A stretch of DNA of 64,000 nt, from positions 930,001-994,000 of the forward strand of contig CAWJAJ010000017.1 of the NCBI GenBank assembly GCA_963840805.1. Reading direction: 5' to 3'. Both the position numbers and the translations under genes were made by a program. Source of the DNA: CADEEN01 sp963840805 (GTDB taxonomy: Bacteria > Pseudomonadota > Gammaproteobacteria > Burkholderiales > Burkholderiaceae_C). Below the pieces are notes generated by a model, which worked only from the letters and a program-made list of their open reading frames with translations, was not told the DNA's origin and did not search any database. Shown in pieces: positions 9,089 through 17,910 of the stretch (within the stretch, counting starts at the first letter, position 1; each line of letters opens with the position of its first letter).

Positions 9089-9687
9089 CCTCGCAACGCG
9101 GCGGCTTCGCCCTCGGATTGATCGTCGGCTTGCTGCTCGGGCTGGCGTTGGCGTTGGGCGTGGCGCTGTACGTGACGAAGGTGCCGGTGCCCTTCATCAA
9201 CAAGGTGCCGCAGCGCACGGGCGAACAGGACGCGGCCGAGATCGAGCGCAACAAGCGCTGGGATCCGAATGCGCCGCTGGCCCACAAGCCGCCGCTCAAG
9301 GCGGCAGTGCCGGCCGACACGCCGCCGACGCCGGCCTCCGCGCCCGCCCCGGTGCGTGCGCCCGCGCCGGCGCTGGCCAAGCCGGCGGTGCCGCCCGTTG
9401 CCGCGCCCGCCAGCGCGGCGGTGGCCAAGTCCACCAAACCCGGCGCTGATCCGTTCACCTACTTCGTCCAGGTCGGCGCCTATGCGCGGTCCGAGGACGC
9501 CGAACAGCAGCGTGCCCGTGTCGGAATGATGGGCATGAGCGCCAAGATCAGCGAGCGCGAACAGTCCGGACGCACGATGTACCGTGTGCGCCTCGGGCCT
9601 TTCGAGCGCAAGGACGAGGCCGACGCCGCACAGCAGCGGCTGGCGGCCAACGGTGTCGAGGCAGCGCTGGTGCGGGTCGAACGTTGA
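9085..9687 (+). CDS. SPOR-domain membrane protein
   Basis: A 200-residue single-span protein. Residues about 9-31 form a transmembrane helix, then a proline/alanine-rich linker, then a C-terminal SPOR domain (about 125-200: YFVQVGAYARSEDAEQQRAR ... YRVRLGPFERKDEAD). SPOR domains bind denuded septal peptidoglycan, so the protein should face the periplasm at the division site, like FtsN or DedD. The start overlaps the argS stop, and the dsbA-like gene follows after a short gap. The same argS-SPOR-dsbA order is familiar in Burkholderiales. Confidence 0.9.
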   Translation: MTSQRGGFALGLIVGLLLGLALALGVALYVTKVPVPFINKVPQRTGEQDAAEIERNKRWDPNAPLAHKPPLKAAVPADTPPTPASAPAPVRAPAPALAKPAVPPVAAPASAAVAKSTKPGADPFTYFVQVGAYARSEDAEQQRARVGMMGMSAKISEREQSGRTMYRVRLGPFERKDEADAAQQRLAANGVEAALVRVER

Positions 9688-9730
9688 AGCGCATTTTTCT
9701 ACTGGGCAGGTCATGAAGGACAGCACGACG

Positions 9731-10372
9731 ATGATCACGCGACGCGATTTTTCTGTGGCCACGGCTGCCGCCGCACTCACGGCCGGCACCACCGCACGGG
9801 CGCAAGCCGCGGCGCCGGTCGAGGGCCGCGACTTCGTCCGGCTGAATACGCCGGCGCCGGTGGCGGCCGGCGACAAGATCGACGTCGTCGAGTTCTTCTC
9901 CTACGGCTGCCCGCACTGCTACACGTTCGAGCCGATGCTCGAGCAATGGGTCAAGCGGCTGCCGGCCGACGCGGCGTTTCGGCGTATCCCGGCCACTTTC
10001 AACGCGCCGTTCGAGGGCTATGCCAAGCTGTTCTACGCCCTCGAGGCCACCGGCCAGCTCGAACCCCTGCACCGTCGCGTGTTCGCCGCCATCCACGTGC
10101 AGCGCCAGCGCCTGGACAAGGAGGGCGATCTGGCGGCTTTCGTCAGCGCCAACGGTGGCGATGGCGCCAAGTTCGTCGATGCTTACAAGTCGTTTGGCGT
10201 CGCCACCAAGGTGCGCCAGGCCAAGCAGGCGTTCGACGCCTACAAGATCGACGGCGTGCCCACGCTCGGGATCCACGGTCGCTGGTTCACGTCGGGCTCG
10301 CTGACCGGTAGCAACGAGCGCGCGTTGGCGGTGGCCGACTATTTGATCCAGCGCGCGCGCAAGCCCGGCTGA
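9731..10372 (+). CDS. dsbA: thiol:disulfide interchange protein, DsbA family
   Basis: A periplasmic thioredoxin-fold oxidase that introduces disulfides into exported proteins. The active site is CPHC in FSYGCPHCYTFEPM, and a cis-proline loop lies in DGVPTLGIHG. The signal peptide begins ITRRDFSVATAAAAL, with a twin-arginine-like start. Two starts are possible, ATG 9713 and ATG 9731; the second has AAGGA about ten bases upstream and gives a normal signal peptide. Length (213 codons) suits DsbA. It is the last gene of the argS-SPOR-dsbA run. Confidence 0.9.
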   Translation: MITRRDFSVATAAAALTAGTTARAQAAAPVEGRDFVRLNTPAPVAAGDKIDVVEFFSYGCPHCYTFEPMLEQWVKRLPADAAFRRIPATFNAPFEGYAKLFYALEATGQLEPLHRRVFAAIHVQRQRLDKEGDLAAFVSANGGDGAKFVDAYKSFGVATKVRQAKQAFDAYKIDGVPTLGIHGRWFTSGSLTGSNERALAVADYLIQRARKPG

Positions 10373-10439
10373 TATTCACGCGCTGGCCGCGTGGCGGCAC
10401 AGGCTTGTGGCTAGAATGGCCTGCAAGTTCTGTGCCGCC

Positions 10440-11024
10440 ATGAAAGTACACCGACTCATTCCCCTGCTGCTGTGCAGCGCTGCGCTGGCGCCGGTGCAGG
10501 CCGAGAAGGCCGACCGCAGCAAGCCCCTGACGATCGAGGCCGATCAGCCCAGCACCGTCGATCTGCTCAAGCAGGTGGTGGTGTTCAACGGCAATGTCGT
10601 CGTTGCGCAGGGCACGATGGCGATCCGCGCCGAGCACGTCGAGGTGCGCGAGCGCCCCGACGGTCATCGCAGCGCCACTGCGCTCGGCACGGCCGGCAAA
10701 CCCGCCAGCTTTCGCCAGAAGCGCGACGGCCTCGACGAAACCATCGAAGGCAGTGCCGAGCGCATCGAATACGACAGCCGTGGCGACGTCGTGCGCTTTG
10801 CCGGCAATGCCCAGGTGCGCCGGTTGCGCGGTACCACGCCGGCCGACGAGATCAGCGGCGGCGTGATCACCTACGACAGTGGCAACGAGACCTTCAGCGT
10901 GCAGGGAGGCGCCGGCAGCGGCGCCGCATCGGCGCCGGGCGCCGGCAGCACGGGCCGCGTGCGGGTGGTCATCACCCCCAAGCCCGACGCCGCCAGCGCG
11001 CCGGCTGTGGAGCCCAGGCGTTGA
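10440..11024 (+). CDS. lptA: lipopolysaccharide transport periplasmic protein LptA
   Basis: A 194-residue periplasmic OstA-fold protein that forms the bridge carrying lipopolysaccharide from LptC to LptD. The signal peptide (MKVHRLIPLLLCSAALAPVQA) is followed by the LptA core: ADQPSTVDLLKQVVVFNGNV, then QGTMAIRAEHVEVRE and a repeated beta-jellyroll pattern through about residue 155; the tail is low-complexity Ala/Gly/Ser. The start at 10440 gives the signal peptide directly. The stop overlaps a TTG start for lptB (TTGA), so the two are coupled. Confidence 0.93.
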   Translation: MKVHRLIPLLLCSAALAPVQAEKADRSKPLTIEADQPSTVDLLKQVVVFNGNVVVAQGTMAIRAEHVEVRERPDGHRSATALGTAGKPASFRQKRDGLDETIEGSAERIEYDSRGDVVRFAGNAQVRRLRGTTPADEISGGVITYDSGNETFSVQGGAGSGAASAPGAGSTGRVRVVITPKPDAASAPAVEPRR

Positions 11025-11806
11025 GCGCAGCGTTGTCGACGCTGCCGCCGCCGGCCACCACGGTGGCGAGCCGCCTCGAAGCCCGCGGCCTGGAAAAACG
11101 CTACGGTGCTCGCACGGTGGTCAAGGGGGTGCACCTGGCGGTTGCCGCGGGTGAGGTCGTCGGCCTGCTCGGCCCCAACGGCGCAGGCAAGACCACCACC
11201 TTCTACATGGTCGTCGGGCTGCTGCGCGCCGACGCCGGCGAGATCACCATCGACGGCGCGTCCGTGGAACACCGGCCGATCCACCAGCGCTCGCGACTGG
11301 GCCTGTCGTACCTGCCTCAGGAGGCCTCGATCTTTCGCAAGCTGACGGTGGAGGAAAACATCCGCGCCGTGCTCGAGTTGCAGTTCGGCCCCGATGGCAA
11401 GCCTTTGCCGACCGCCACCATCGATCGCCTGCTCGACGGCCTGCTGGCCGACCTGAGCATCGAGAAGCTGCGCAACAGTCCCGCGCCCTCGCTGTCGGGC
11501 GGCGAGCGGCGCCGCGTCGAGATCGCGCGCGCCCTGGCGACGCAACCCCGCTTCATCCTGCTCGACGAACCCTTCGCCGGCGTGGATCCGATCGCCGTGA
11601 TCGAGATCCAGCGCATCATCGGTTTTCTCAAGGCGCGCGGCATCGGCGTGCTGATCACCGATCACAACGTGCGCGAGACGTTGGGCATCTGCGACCGCGC
11701 CTACATCATCAGCGAGGGGCAAGTGCTGGCCGAAGGCACGCCGCACGAGATCGTCGAGAACCCGGACGTGCGCAAGGTCTACCTCGGCGAGCACTTCCGA
11801 ATGTGA
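11021..11806 (+). CDS. lptB: LPS export ABC transporter ATP-binding protein LptB
   Basis: ATPase of the LptB2FG complex that extracts lipopolysaccharide from the inner membrane. Walker A GPNGAGKTT (about residues 51-59), LSGGERRR signature, Walker B ILLDEPFAGVDP and a switch histidine in LITDHNVRET are all present. A TTG at 11021 overlaps the lptA stop and gives 261 residues; a GTG near 11060 is an alternative, because the ABC domain itself begins only at LEARGLEKRYG. It sits seven bases before rpoN, as in many proteobacteria. Confidence 0.95.
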   Translation: MSAALSTLPPPATTVASRLEARGLEKRYGARTVVKGVHLAVAAGEVVGLLGPNGAGKTTTFYMVVGLLRADAGEITIDGASVEHRPIHQRSRLGLSYLPQEASIFRKLTVEENIRAVLELQFGPDGKPLPTATIDRLLDGLLADLSIEKLRNSPAPSLSGGERRRVEIARALATQPRFILLDEPFAGVDPIAVIEIQRIIGFLKARGIGVLITDHNVRETLGICDRAYIISEGQVLAEGTPHEIVENPDVRKVYLGEHFRM

Positions 11807-11813
11807 GGGTGAG

Positions 11814-13316
11814 TTGAAGCCGTCACTGCAGGTCCGCCTGTCGCAGCATCTGGCGCTGACGCCGCAGTTGCAGCAGTCGATCCGGTTGCTGCAGCTCTCG
11901 ACACTCGAGCTGCACCAGGAAGTCGAGCAGATGCTCGAACAGAACCCGTTTCTCGAGACCGAGGAGGACGCCGCGCCGGCGTTCGAGCAATCGCTCGAGC
12001 GGCCGGCGGTGAGCGCCGCGGCGGAACGCGAGGACGGCGATGCGGGCGAGGCAGGCGCCGACGAGCCCGCCGGCATGGACGCTGCCGAGTACGGCGCCAA
12101 CGAACGCGACGACTGGGAAAACGGCACCGAGCGTGACGATTTCGACGGCCTCCGCGAGCTGCCTTCCAGCGGCACATCGTCGGCCGCCGCGGACGACGAC
12201 TTCGATCCGCAGGAGCGCAATGTCGTCGGCCCGACGCTGCAGGATCATCTGCGCAGCCAGCTCGCCGGCATGCGCCTGTCGCCCGAAGACCACGCGGCGC
12301 TGCAGGTGCTGATCGAGTCGCTCGACGAGGATGGCTACCTTGCCGACAGCCTCGAAGAGATCGCCGCGCAACTGGCCGACAGCGAAGACAGCCGCGAGGC
12401 GCTGCAGGAACGCCTGCAATGCGCGCTGAAATGGCTGCAGAGCCTGGAGCCGCCGGGCATCGGCGCGCGCGACCTGCCCGAATGCCTGACGCTTCAGCTG
12501 CGCGCACGACCGCGCTGCGAAGCGCAGGCGGTCGCCATCATCATTTGCAAGCAGCACCTCGAGCTGCTGGCGCGTCGCGACCTGAAGAAGCTGATGGCCG
12601 CCACCGGTGCCGACGAAGCCCTGCTGAAGGAGGCGCAGGCGCTGATCGTCGCCTGCGAGCCCAAGCCCGGGCGCCCGTTCACGCGCGCCGAGGCCAACAT
12701 CGTGGTGCCCGACGTGATCGTGCAGAAGGCCGGCCGGGGCTGGAAGGTGGTGCTCAACCCCGATGTGATGCCCAAGCTGCGCATCAACGACCTCTATGCC
12801 CAGGCCATCAAGGGCCAGCGCAACGGCAGCGGCGCACCGCTGTCGGCGCGGCTGCAAGAAGCGCGCTGGTTCATGAAGAACATCCAGCAGCGCTTCGACA
12901 CCATCGCCCGCGTGTCGCAGGCCATCGTCGAGCGCCAGAAGTCCTTCTTCACCCACGGCGCGATCGCGATGAAACCGTTGGTGCTGCGCGAGATCGCCGA
13001 CGAGCTCGGCCTGCACGAGAGCACGATCTCGCGCGTCACGACCGCCAAGTACATGGCCACCCCGATGGGCACCTTCGAGCTGAAGTACTTCTTCGGCAGT
13101 GGCCTGGCCACCGAGGCTGGCGGCAACGCCTCCAGCACCGCGGTGCGGGCCTTGATCAAGCAACTGGTCGCCGCCGAAGCGCCGGCCAAGCCGCTGTCCG
13201 ACAACCAGCTCGCCGAGATGCTGGCCGAGCAGGGCATCCAGGTTGCACGGCGCACGGTGGCCAAATACCGCGAAGCCTTGAAGATCGCGCCGGCCAACCT
13301 GCGCAAAGCCATGTGA
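11814..13316 (+). CDS. rpoN: RNA polymerase sigma-54 factor
   Basis: Sigma-54, 500 residues from a TTG start at 11814. Region I at the N-terminus is glutamine/leucine-rich (LSQHLALTPQLQQSIRLLQ), the activator-interacting part. An acidic region II (about residues 45-140) follows, then the core-binding domain, a helix-turn-helix (LHESTISRVTTAKYMATPMG), and the diagnostic RpoN box ARRTVAKYRE close to the C-terminus, which reads the -24 element. It requires AAA+ enhancer-binding activators, none of which is in this window. It is in the standard lptA-lptB-rpoN order. Confidence 0.97.
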   Translation: MKPSLQVRLSQHLALTPQLQQSIRLLQLSTLELHQEVEQMLEQNPFLETEEDAAPAFEQSLERPAVSAAAEREDGDAGEAGADEPAGMDAAEYGANERDDWENGTERDDFDGLRELPSSGTSSAAADDDFDPQERNVVGPTLQDHLRSQLAGMRLSPEDHAALQVLIESLDEDGYLADSLEEIAAQLADSEDSREALQERLQCALKWLQSLEPPGIGARDLPECLTLQLRARPRCEAQAVAIIICKQHLELLARRDLKKLMAATGADEALLKEAQALIVACEPKPGRPFTRAEANIVVPDVIVQKAGRGWKVVLNPDVMPKLRINDLYAQAIKGQRNGSGAPLSARLQEARWFMKNIQQRFDTIARVSQAIVERQKSFFTHGAIAMKPLVLREIADELGLHESTISRVTTAKYMATPMGTFELKYFFGSGLATEAGGNASSTAVRALIKQLVAAEAPAKPLSDNQLAEMLAEQGIQVARRTVAKYREALKIAPANLRKAM

Positions 13317-13402
13317 CATGAGCCCCCAAGCTTGCGGCTGCGCCGCTTCGCGCCCCCCCAAGGGGGAGCACTCGGCCCTTGGGGCGGCCCGGCGGGGCGA
13401 GT
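13317..13402. repeat. GC-rich interspersed repeat, intergenic copy (rpoN-rlmL)
   Basis: Fills the gap between the rpoN stop and the next start. It begins CATGAGCCCCCAAGCTTGC, then has a C-run/G-run palindrome (CCCCCCAAGGGGG) and ends in a CGGCCCGGCGGGG block. The same arrangement recurs, inverted, inside recQ (44397-44503), with shorter relatives at 24021, 28471, 28888 and 48086. Confidence 0.75.
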
Positions 13403-13403
13403 G

Positions 13404-14624
13404 ATGCCGGTCGATCTCTTTCTGCCCTGCGCCGGTGGTGCGGAGGCGCTGCTGGCCGATGAATGCCGGCAGGTGCTCGGCGCGAAGACGCGACTGATCG
13501 TCGCGCGTGGTGGCGTGGTCGTGGAAGGCAACGAACGCGCCGCGATGGCCCTCAATCTCGAGAGCCGCTTGGCGCAGCGCGTGCTGTGGCCGTTAGTGCA
13601 TGCGCCGTATCGTCATGAACAGGACCTGTACGACATCGCGCGGGGGGTGCGCTGGACCGACTGGATCACGCCGCGGCAAACCCTGCGCGTGGACACCACC
13701 GCGCAGCGTTCGCCGCTGCGCAGCCTGAATTTCGCGTCGCTGCGTGTCAAGGACGCGGTCTGCGATGCGCTGCGCGACGCCAGCGGCGAGCGCCCGAACG
13801 TCGATACGCGCGCGCCCGACTTGCCGCTGGCGCTGCACCTGACACCGACGCACGCGACGCTGTATGTCGATACCTCGGGCGAGGCGCTGTTCAAGCGCGG
13901 CTGGCGCGATGCCGCTGCGAGCAAGGGCGAAGCGCCGCTGAAGGAAACGCTGGCCGCGGCGATGCTGGCGGCTGCCGGCTGGCGCGGCCGGGCCGAGGAC
14001 GGCCCGCTGTTCGACCCCTGCTGCGGCGCCGGCACGATCGCGATCGAGGCCGCGCAACTGGCCTGCGGCCTCGCGCCCGGGCTCGAGCGGCGCTTCGCCT
14101 TCGAGCGTCTCGCGCCGTGGCGCGAGCACCAGGGCGCCTGGCGCGAATTGCGCGAGGCCGCGCGCGCGCGCATCCACGCGCCCGCCGCGGCGGTGTTTGC
14201 GGGCGACGTGAGCTTTCGCATGACCGACTTCTCGTCACGCAATGCCGCGCGTGCGCATGTCGCGCACGCCATCGAGTTCAAGACCGCCGACGCGCTACAG
14301 CGCCCGCCGCCGGCCGAGCGTGGCACGCTGGTGCTCAATCCGCCCTATGGCGAGCGCCTGGCCGCAAAGGGGCATGGCGCGGCCCGCGAAGACTTCGAGG
14401 GCGGCGGCACCCCGGCGGCCTTCTTCGCCGAGCTTGCTTCGCACTGGAAGCGCCATTACGCCGGCTGGACCGCCTGGGTGCTGAGCCCCGAGATGAAACT
14501 GCCGTCGCTGATGCGGCTGAAGGAAAGCCAGCGCGTGCCGATGTGGAACGGCCCGATCGAATGCCGGCTGTTCCGCTTCGACATGGTGGCGGGCTCGGCG
14601 CGGACTCGTTCAGTGCTCCCCTAG
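13404..14624 (+). CDS. class I SAM-dependent RNA methyltransferase, RlmL/YcbY N-half type (THUMP domain)
   Basis: A 406-residue protein with an N-terminal THUMP-type RNA-binding region (about residues 1-155) and a C-terminal Rossmann methyltransferase. Key motifs are FDPCCGAGTIAIEAA (SAM-binding) and LVLNPPYGERL (the NPPY catalytic motif of N2-guanine methyltransferases). It corresponds to the N-terminal half of E. coli RlmL, which methylates G2445 of 23S rRNA. The start at 13404 follows a GC-rich repeat. Its TAG stop shares a CTAG palindrome with the stop of the converging rsmE gene. Confidence 0.88.
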   Translation: MPVDLFLPCAGGAEALLADECRQVLGAKTRLIVARGGVVVEGNERAAMALNLESRLAQRVLWPLVHAPYRHEQDLYDIARGVRWTDWITPRQTLRVDTTAQRSPLRSLNFASLRVKDAVCDALRDASGERPNVDTRAPDLPLALHLTPTHATLYVDTSGEALFKRGWRDAAASKGEAPLKETLAAAMLAAAGWRGRAEDGPLFDPCCGAGTIAIEAAQLACGLAPGLERRFAFERLAPWREHQGAWRELREAARARIHAPAAAVFAGDVSFRMTDFSSRNAARAHVAHAIEFKTADALQRPPPAERGTLVLNPPYGERLAAKGHGAAREDFEGGGTPAAFFAELASHWKRHYAGWTAWVLSPEMKLPSLMRLKESQRVPMWNGPIECRLFRFDMVAGSARTRSVLP

Positions 14625-15352
14625 TTCGAGCGCAATGCGATGGCGGCCAAGCCCGCCAGCGGTGCCGTGTCGGCACGCAGCACGCGCGGGCCGAGTCGCG
14701 CGGTGACGAAACCGCGCAGGTGCGCGCTCTCTTCCTCGTGGTCCGCGAAGCCGCCTTCGGGGCCGCTGAGTAGCGCCAGCGTTGCGCCGACGCGGGCCAC
14801 GGCCTGCGGCCACGGTGTCGCATTGCGCCAGCCCAGCAGCAAGCGTGTCTCGTCCGCGGCCGCAGCGGTCAGCCCGCCGAGCCAGGTCGCCAGCGGCTGC
14901 ACCGGCCGAATCGATGGCACGCGGTTGCGTCCGCACTGTTCGCAGGCGGCGATGGCGATCGCCCGCCAGTGCGCCAGCCGCTTCTCGGCGCGCTCGCCGG
15001 CCAGGCGCAGCACCGAGCGTTCGGACAGCAGCGGCTGTATCGCCATCGCACCGAGTTCGGTGGCCTTCTCGACCACGAAGTCCATGCGGTCGCCGGCCGG
15101 CATGGCCAGCGCGAGCGTCACGGCGATCGGCAACTCGCGCTCGATCGCATCGTGCGCGAGGACGTCAACGCGAACGCCGTGCCTGGCCATCGCGTCGATG
15201 CGCGCCGACCACTCGCCGCCGCGCCCGTCGAACAGCGTGAGCGCGTCGCGCGGTTGCAGTCGCAGAACCTGCACGTGGCGCACGGCCTCGGGCGGCAACG
15301 CGAACTGCGGGCCTGCGGCCAGCGCTGCATCGACGTACAGGCGCGGCGGCAT
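14621..15352 (-). CDS. rsmE: 16S rRNA (uracil(1498)-N(3))-methyltransferase
   Basis: A 243-residue SPOUT-class methyltransferase that modifies U1498 of 16S rRNA. N-terminal PUA-like barrel (MPPRLYVD ... HVQVLRL), then the knotted domain with DFVVEKATELGAMAIQPLLSERSV, a CEQCGRNRVP stretch, LLSGPEGGFADHEEE and LGPRVLRADTAPLAGLAAI, which forms the SAM knot. All expected motifs and length are present. It lies just downstream of the nucleosidase gene on the same strand and probably shares its transcript. Confidence 0.94.
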   Translation of the reverse strand: MPPRLYVDAALAAGPQFALPPEAVRHVQVLRLQPRDALTLFDGRGGEWSARIDAMARHGVRVDVLAHDAIERELPIAVTLALAMPAGDRMDFVVEKATELGAMAIQPLLSERSVLRLAGERAEKRLAHWRAIAIAACEQCGRNRVPSIRPVQPLATWLGGLTAAAADETRLLLGWRNATPWPQAVARVGATLALLSGPEGGFADHEEESAHLRGFVTARLGPRVLRADTAPLAGLAAIALRSN

Positions 15353-15359
15353 CGGCAGA

Positions 15360-16068
15360 TCAGGCGTCGCGGCGAAACTGCCAGCGCGCGGCCGACGACG
15401 CTGCGCGTGAGCGTGCTGGCGACATCGGCGACGAAGCGCGTGAAGTCGACATGGGCGCTGTCGTCGGCGCGGTCGGAAACGGTACGCATCACGGCGAACG
15501 GGCGGGCGAAGTCGTGGCACACCTGCGCGACGGCGGCACCTTCCATCTCCACCGCCAGCGCATCGGGCAGCGCCGCCCGCAGCGCGTTGCTTTCGGCCGC
15601 GGTGGAGACGAAGCGGTCGCCGCTGACGATGAGGCCGCGATGCACGGCATGGCCGGCCGCCCGGGCGGCGTCGGCCAGCGCGTCGCTCCAGGCGCTGTCG
15701 GCCGTGAAACGCGACTTGCCAGTGAGCGGCACTTCCCAGCGCGGGAAGATCGGCGAAGCATCGAGGTCGTGCTGCAACAGCAGGTCGCCGATGACCACGT
15801 CGCCCACCTGCACGCCGGCGCCGAGCCCGCCCGCCACGCCGGTGAAGAGGATCGCGTCGACGGCAAAGCGGTCGAGTAGCAGCGCGGTGGTGGTGGCCGC
15901 GGCCACCTTGCCGATGCCCGACAGGACCAACAGCACCGGCCGATCGTGCAGCGCACCGAGGTGGAACTCGCGGCCCGCGGCACGCTCGATGCGCGGTGCG
16001 GCGAGGTCGGCGTGCAGCGCATGCAACTCCTCGCGCATCGCGCTGACGACCGCGATGCGGCCGGCCAT
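15360..16068 (-). CDS. mtnN: 5'-methylthioadenosine/S-adenosylhomocysteine nucleosidase (stop shifted as read)
   Basis: Hydrolyses MTA and SAH to adenine and the thioribose sugar, recycling by-products of SAM use. Starts at 16068 with RIAVVSAMREELHAL; the purine-binding FTGVAGGLG and VSGDRFV follow, then AVEMEGAAVAQVCHDF with catalytic glutamates and MRTVSDRADDSAHVDF, typical of MTAN. Homology ends around VGRALA. As read, the frame lacks a stop there and runs on to 15118 across rsmE; removing one base near 15365-15400 gives a TGA at 15360-15362, seven bases before the rsmE start. An indel error is more likely than a real 80-residue overlap. Confidence 0.85.
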
Positions 16069-16077
16069 GGCCTGGCG

Positions 16078-17754
16078 CTACTTCGGCGCGTCGCGCAGTT
16101 CGCGGCGCAGGATCTTGCCGACCGGCGTCTTCGGCAGATCGGTGCGGAACTCGATCACCTTCGGGCGCTTGTAGCCGGTGAGGTTGGCCTCGCAGTAGGC
16201 CTTCACGTCGGCGGCGCTGACGCGGTCATCCTTCTTCACGATCACCACCTTCACCGCCTCGCCGGCCTTCTCGTCCGGGATGCCGACCGCGGCACATTCG
16301 AGTACGCCGGGCATCTGCGTGATGACATCCTCGACCTCGTTGGGATAGACGTTGAAGCCCGAGACCAGGATCATGTCCTTCTTGCGATCGACGATCTTGA
16401 AGTAGCCGCGCTCGTCGACGGTGCCGATGTCGCCGGTACGGAAGAAGCCGTCGGCGGTCATCACCTTGGCGGTCTCGTCGGGGCGCTGCCAGTAGCCGGC
16501 CATGACCTGTGGGCCGCGGATCGCGATCTCGCCCGGTTGCCCCATCGGCACCACGCGGCCGTCGTCGTCGAGCAGCGTCAGTTCGGTGCTGGGCATCGGC
16601 AGGCCGATGGTGCCGCTGTAGGCCTCGCTGTCGACGGGGTTGCAGGTCGCCGACGGTGAGGTCTCCGACAGGCCGTAGCCTTCGACGATCGGGCAGCCGG
16701 TCTTCTCCAGCCACAGCTTGGCGGTGGCGCTCTGCACGGCCATGCCGCCGCCGACGCTGATTGCCAGTGCGCTCCAGTCGACCTTGGCGAAATCGGCGTG
16801 GTTGGCCATCGCGTTGAACAGCGTGTTGACCGCCGGGAAGCTGTGGAAGCGCTGCCTGGACAGCTCCTTCAGCATGCCCGGGATGTCGCGCGGGTTGGCG
16901 ATCAGGATGTTGCAGCCGCCCATGCGCATGCCCAGCATCATGTTGGTGTTGAAGCCGAAGATGTGATAGAGCGGCAAGGCGCAGATGGTGACGATCTGCT
17001 CGCCGGCCGGGATCTTCTTCAAGGCCGGCTGGTACCACGCTTCGGATTGCAGCAGGTTGGCCACCAGGTTGCGGTGCAGCAGCACCGCGCCCTTCGAGAC
17101 GCCGGTGGTGCCGCCGGTGTACTGCAGTACCGCGATGTCGTCGGGCCCGACGCTGGGCGCGGTGTAGGGCTTGCCGCGGCCCTGCGCCACCGCGTCGTTG
17201 AAGCGCACCGCGCCGGGCAGCGAGAACGGCGGCACCATCTTCTTGACCTTGCGCACCACGTGGTTCACGAGCGCGCCCTTGAGCAGGCCGAGCATGTCGC
17301 CCATCGCGGCCAGCACCACTTTCTTGGTCGGCACCGCATCGATCACCTGCTGCAGCGTGGCGGCGAAGTTCTCGACGATGACGATGGCCTTCGCCCCCGA
17401 GTCCTTCAACTGGTGCTCGAGTTCGCGTGGCGTGTACAGCGGGTTGACGTTGACCACCACGTAGCCGGCGCGCAGGATCGCCGCCACCGCCACCGGGTAC
17501 TGCGGCACGTTGGGCATCATGATCGCGACGCGATCGCCGCGCGCCAGGCCCTGCGCCTGCAGCCAGGCCGCGAACGCGCGCGACAGATCGTCGACCTGGC
17601 CGAACGTGATCGTCTTGCCCATGAACTTGTACGCAGGCAGGTTGCGGTACTTGCGGAAGCTCTCCTCGAGCAGCGCCACCAGCGACGGATACAGGTCGGT
17701 CTTCACCTCGGCCGGCACGCCGGCGGGGTAATGCTTCAACCAGATCTTCTCCAT
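16078..17754 (-). CDS. fadD: long-chain fatty acid--CoA ligase
   Basis: A 558-residue acyl-adenylate-forming enzyme that activates fatty acids to acyl-CoA for beta-oxidation, usually at the inner membrane. The AMP-binding motif YTGGTTGVSKGA (about residue 215), the YGLSETSP motif and the C-terminal GDIGTVDERGYFKIVDRKKD plus catalytic lysine in TPVGKILRRELR are all there. Length and start (ATG 17754) match FadD. It ends nine bases before the start of mtnN on the same strand. The gap to upstream pntB contains a terminator hairpin. Confidence 0.95.
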   Translation of the reverse strand: MEKIWLKHYPAGVPAEVKTDLYPSLVALLEESFRKYRNLPAYKFMGKTITFGQVDDLSRAFAAWLQAQGLARGDRVAIMMPNVPQYPVAVAAILRAGYVVVNVNPLYTPRELEHQLKDSGAKAIVIVENFAATLQQVIDAVPTKKVVLAAMGDMLGLLKGALVNHVVRKVKKMVPPFSLPGAVRFNDAVAQGRGKPYTAPSVGPDDIAVLQYTGGTTGVSKGAVLLHRNLVANLLQSEAWYQPALKKIPAGEQIVTICALPLYHIFGFNTNMMLGMRMGGCNILIANPRDIPGMLKELSRQRFHSFPAVNTLFNAMANHADFAKVDWSALAISVGGGMAVQSATAKLWLEKTGCPIVEGYGLSETSPSATCNPVDSEAYSGTIGLPMPSTELTLLDDDGRVVPMGQPGEIAIRGPQVMAGYWQRPDETAKVMTADGFFRTGDIGTVDERGYFKIVDRKKDMILVSGFNVYPNEVEDVITQMPGVLECAAVGIPDEKAGEAVKVVIVKKDDRVSAADVKAYCEANLTGYKRPKVIEFRTDLPKTPVGKILRRELRDAPK

Positions 17755-17836
17755 CGCGCACTCCCAGGGTGGTGCGGCGATTCTGGCGGCGCAAGCGGTG
17801 CGCCAGCATCAGGGGATTCGATAGCGCAAAGAAGAA

Positions 17837-17858
17837 GGGGCTGCCTCGTGGCAGCCCC
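17837..17858 (-). terminator. rho-independent-type hairpin downstream of pntB
   Basis: A perfect nine-base-pair stem (GGGGCTGCC with GGCAGCCCC) and a four-base loop, located between the pntB stop (17911) and the fadD start (17754). On the minus strand it is followed by a short run containing T residues (CTTCTTCTTTGC). Confidence 0.65.
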
Positions 17859-17910
17859 ATTTCCTGGCGGACGACGACCCTGTGCCCCTAACGCGAGGGG
17901 CGGCCCCGCG

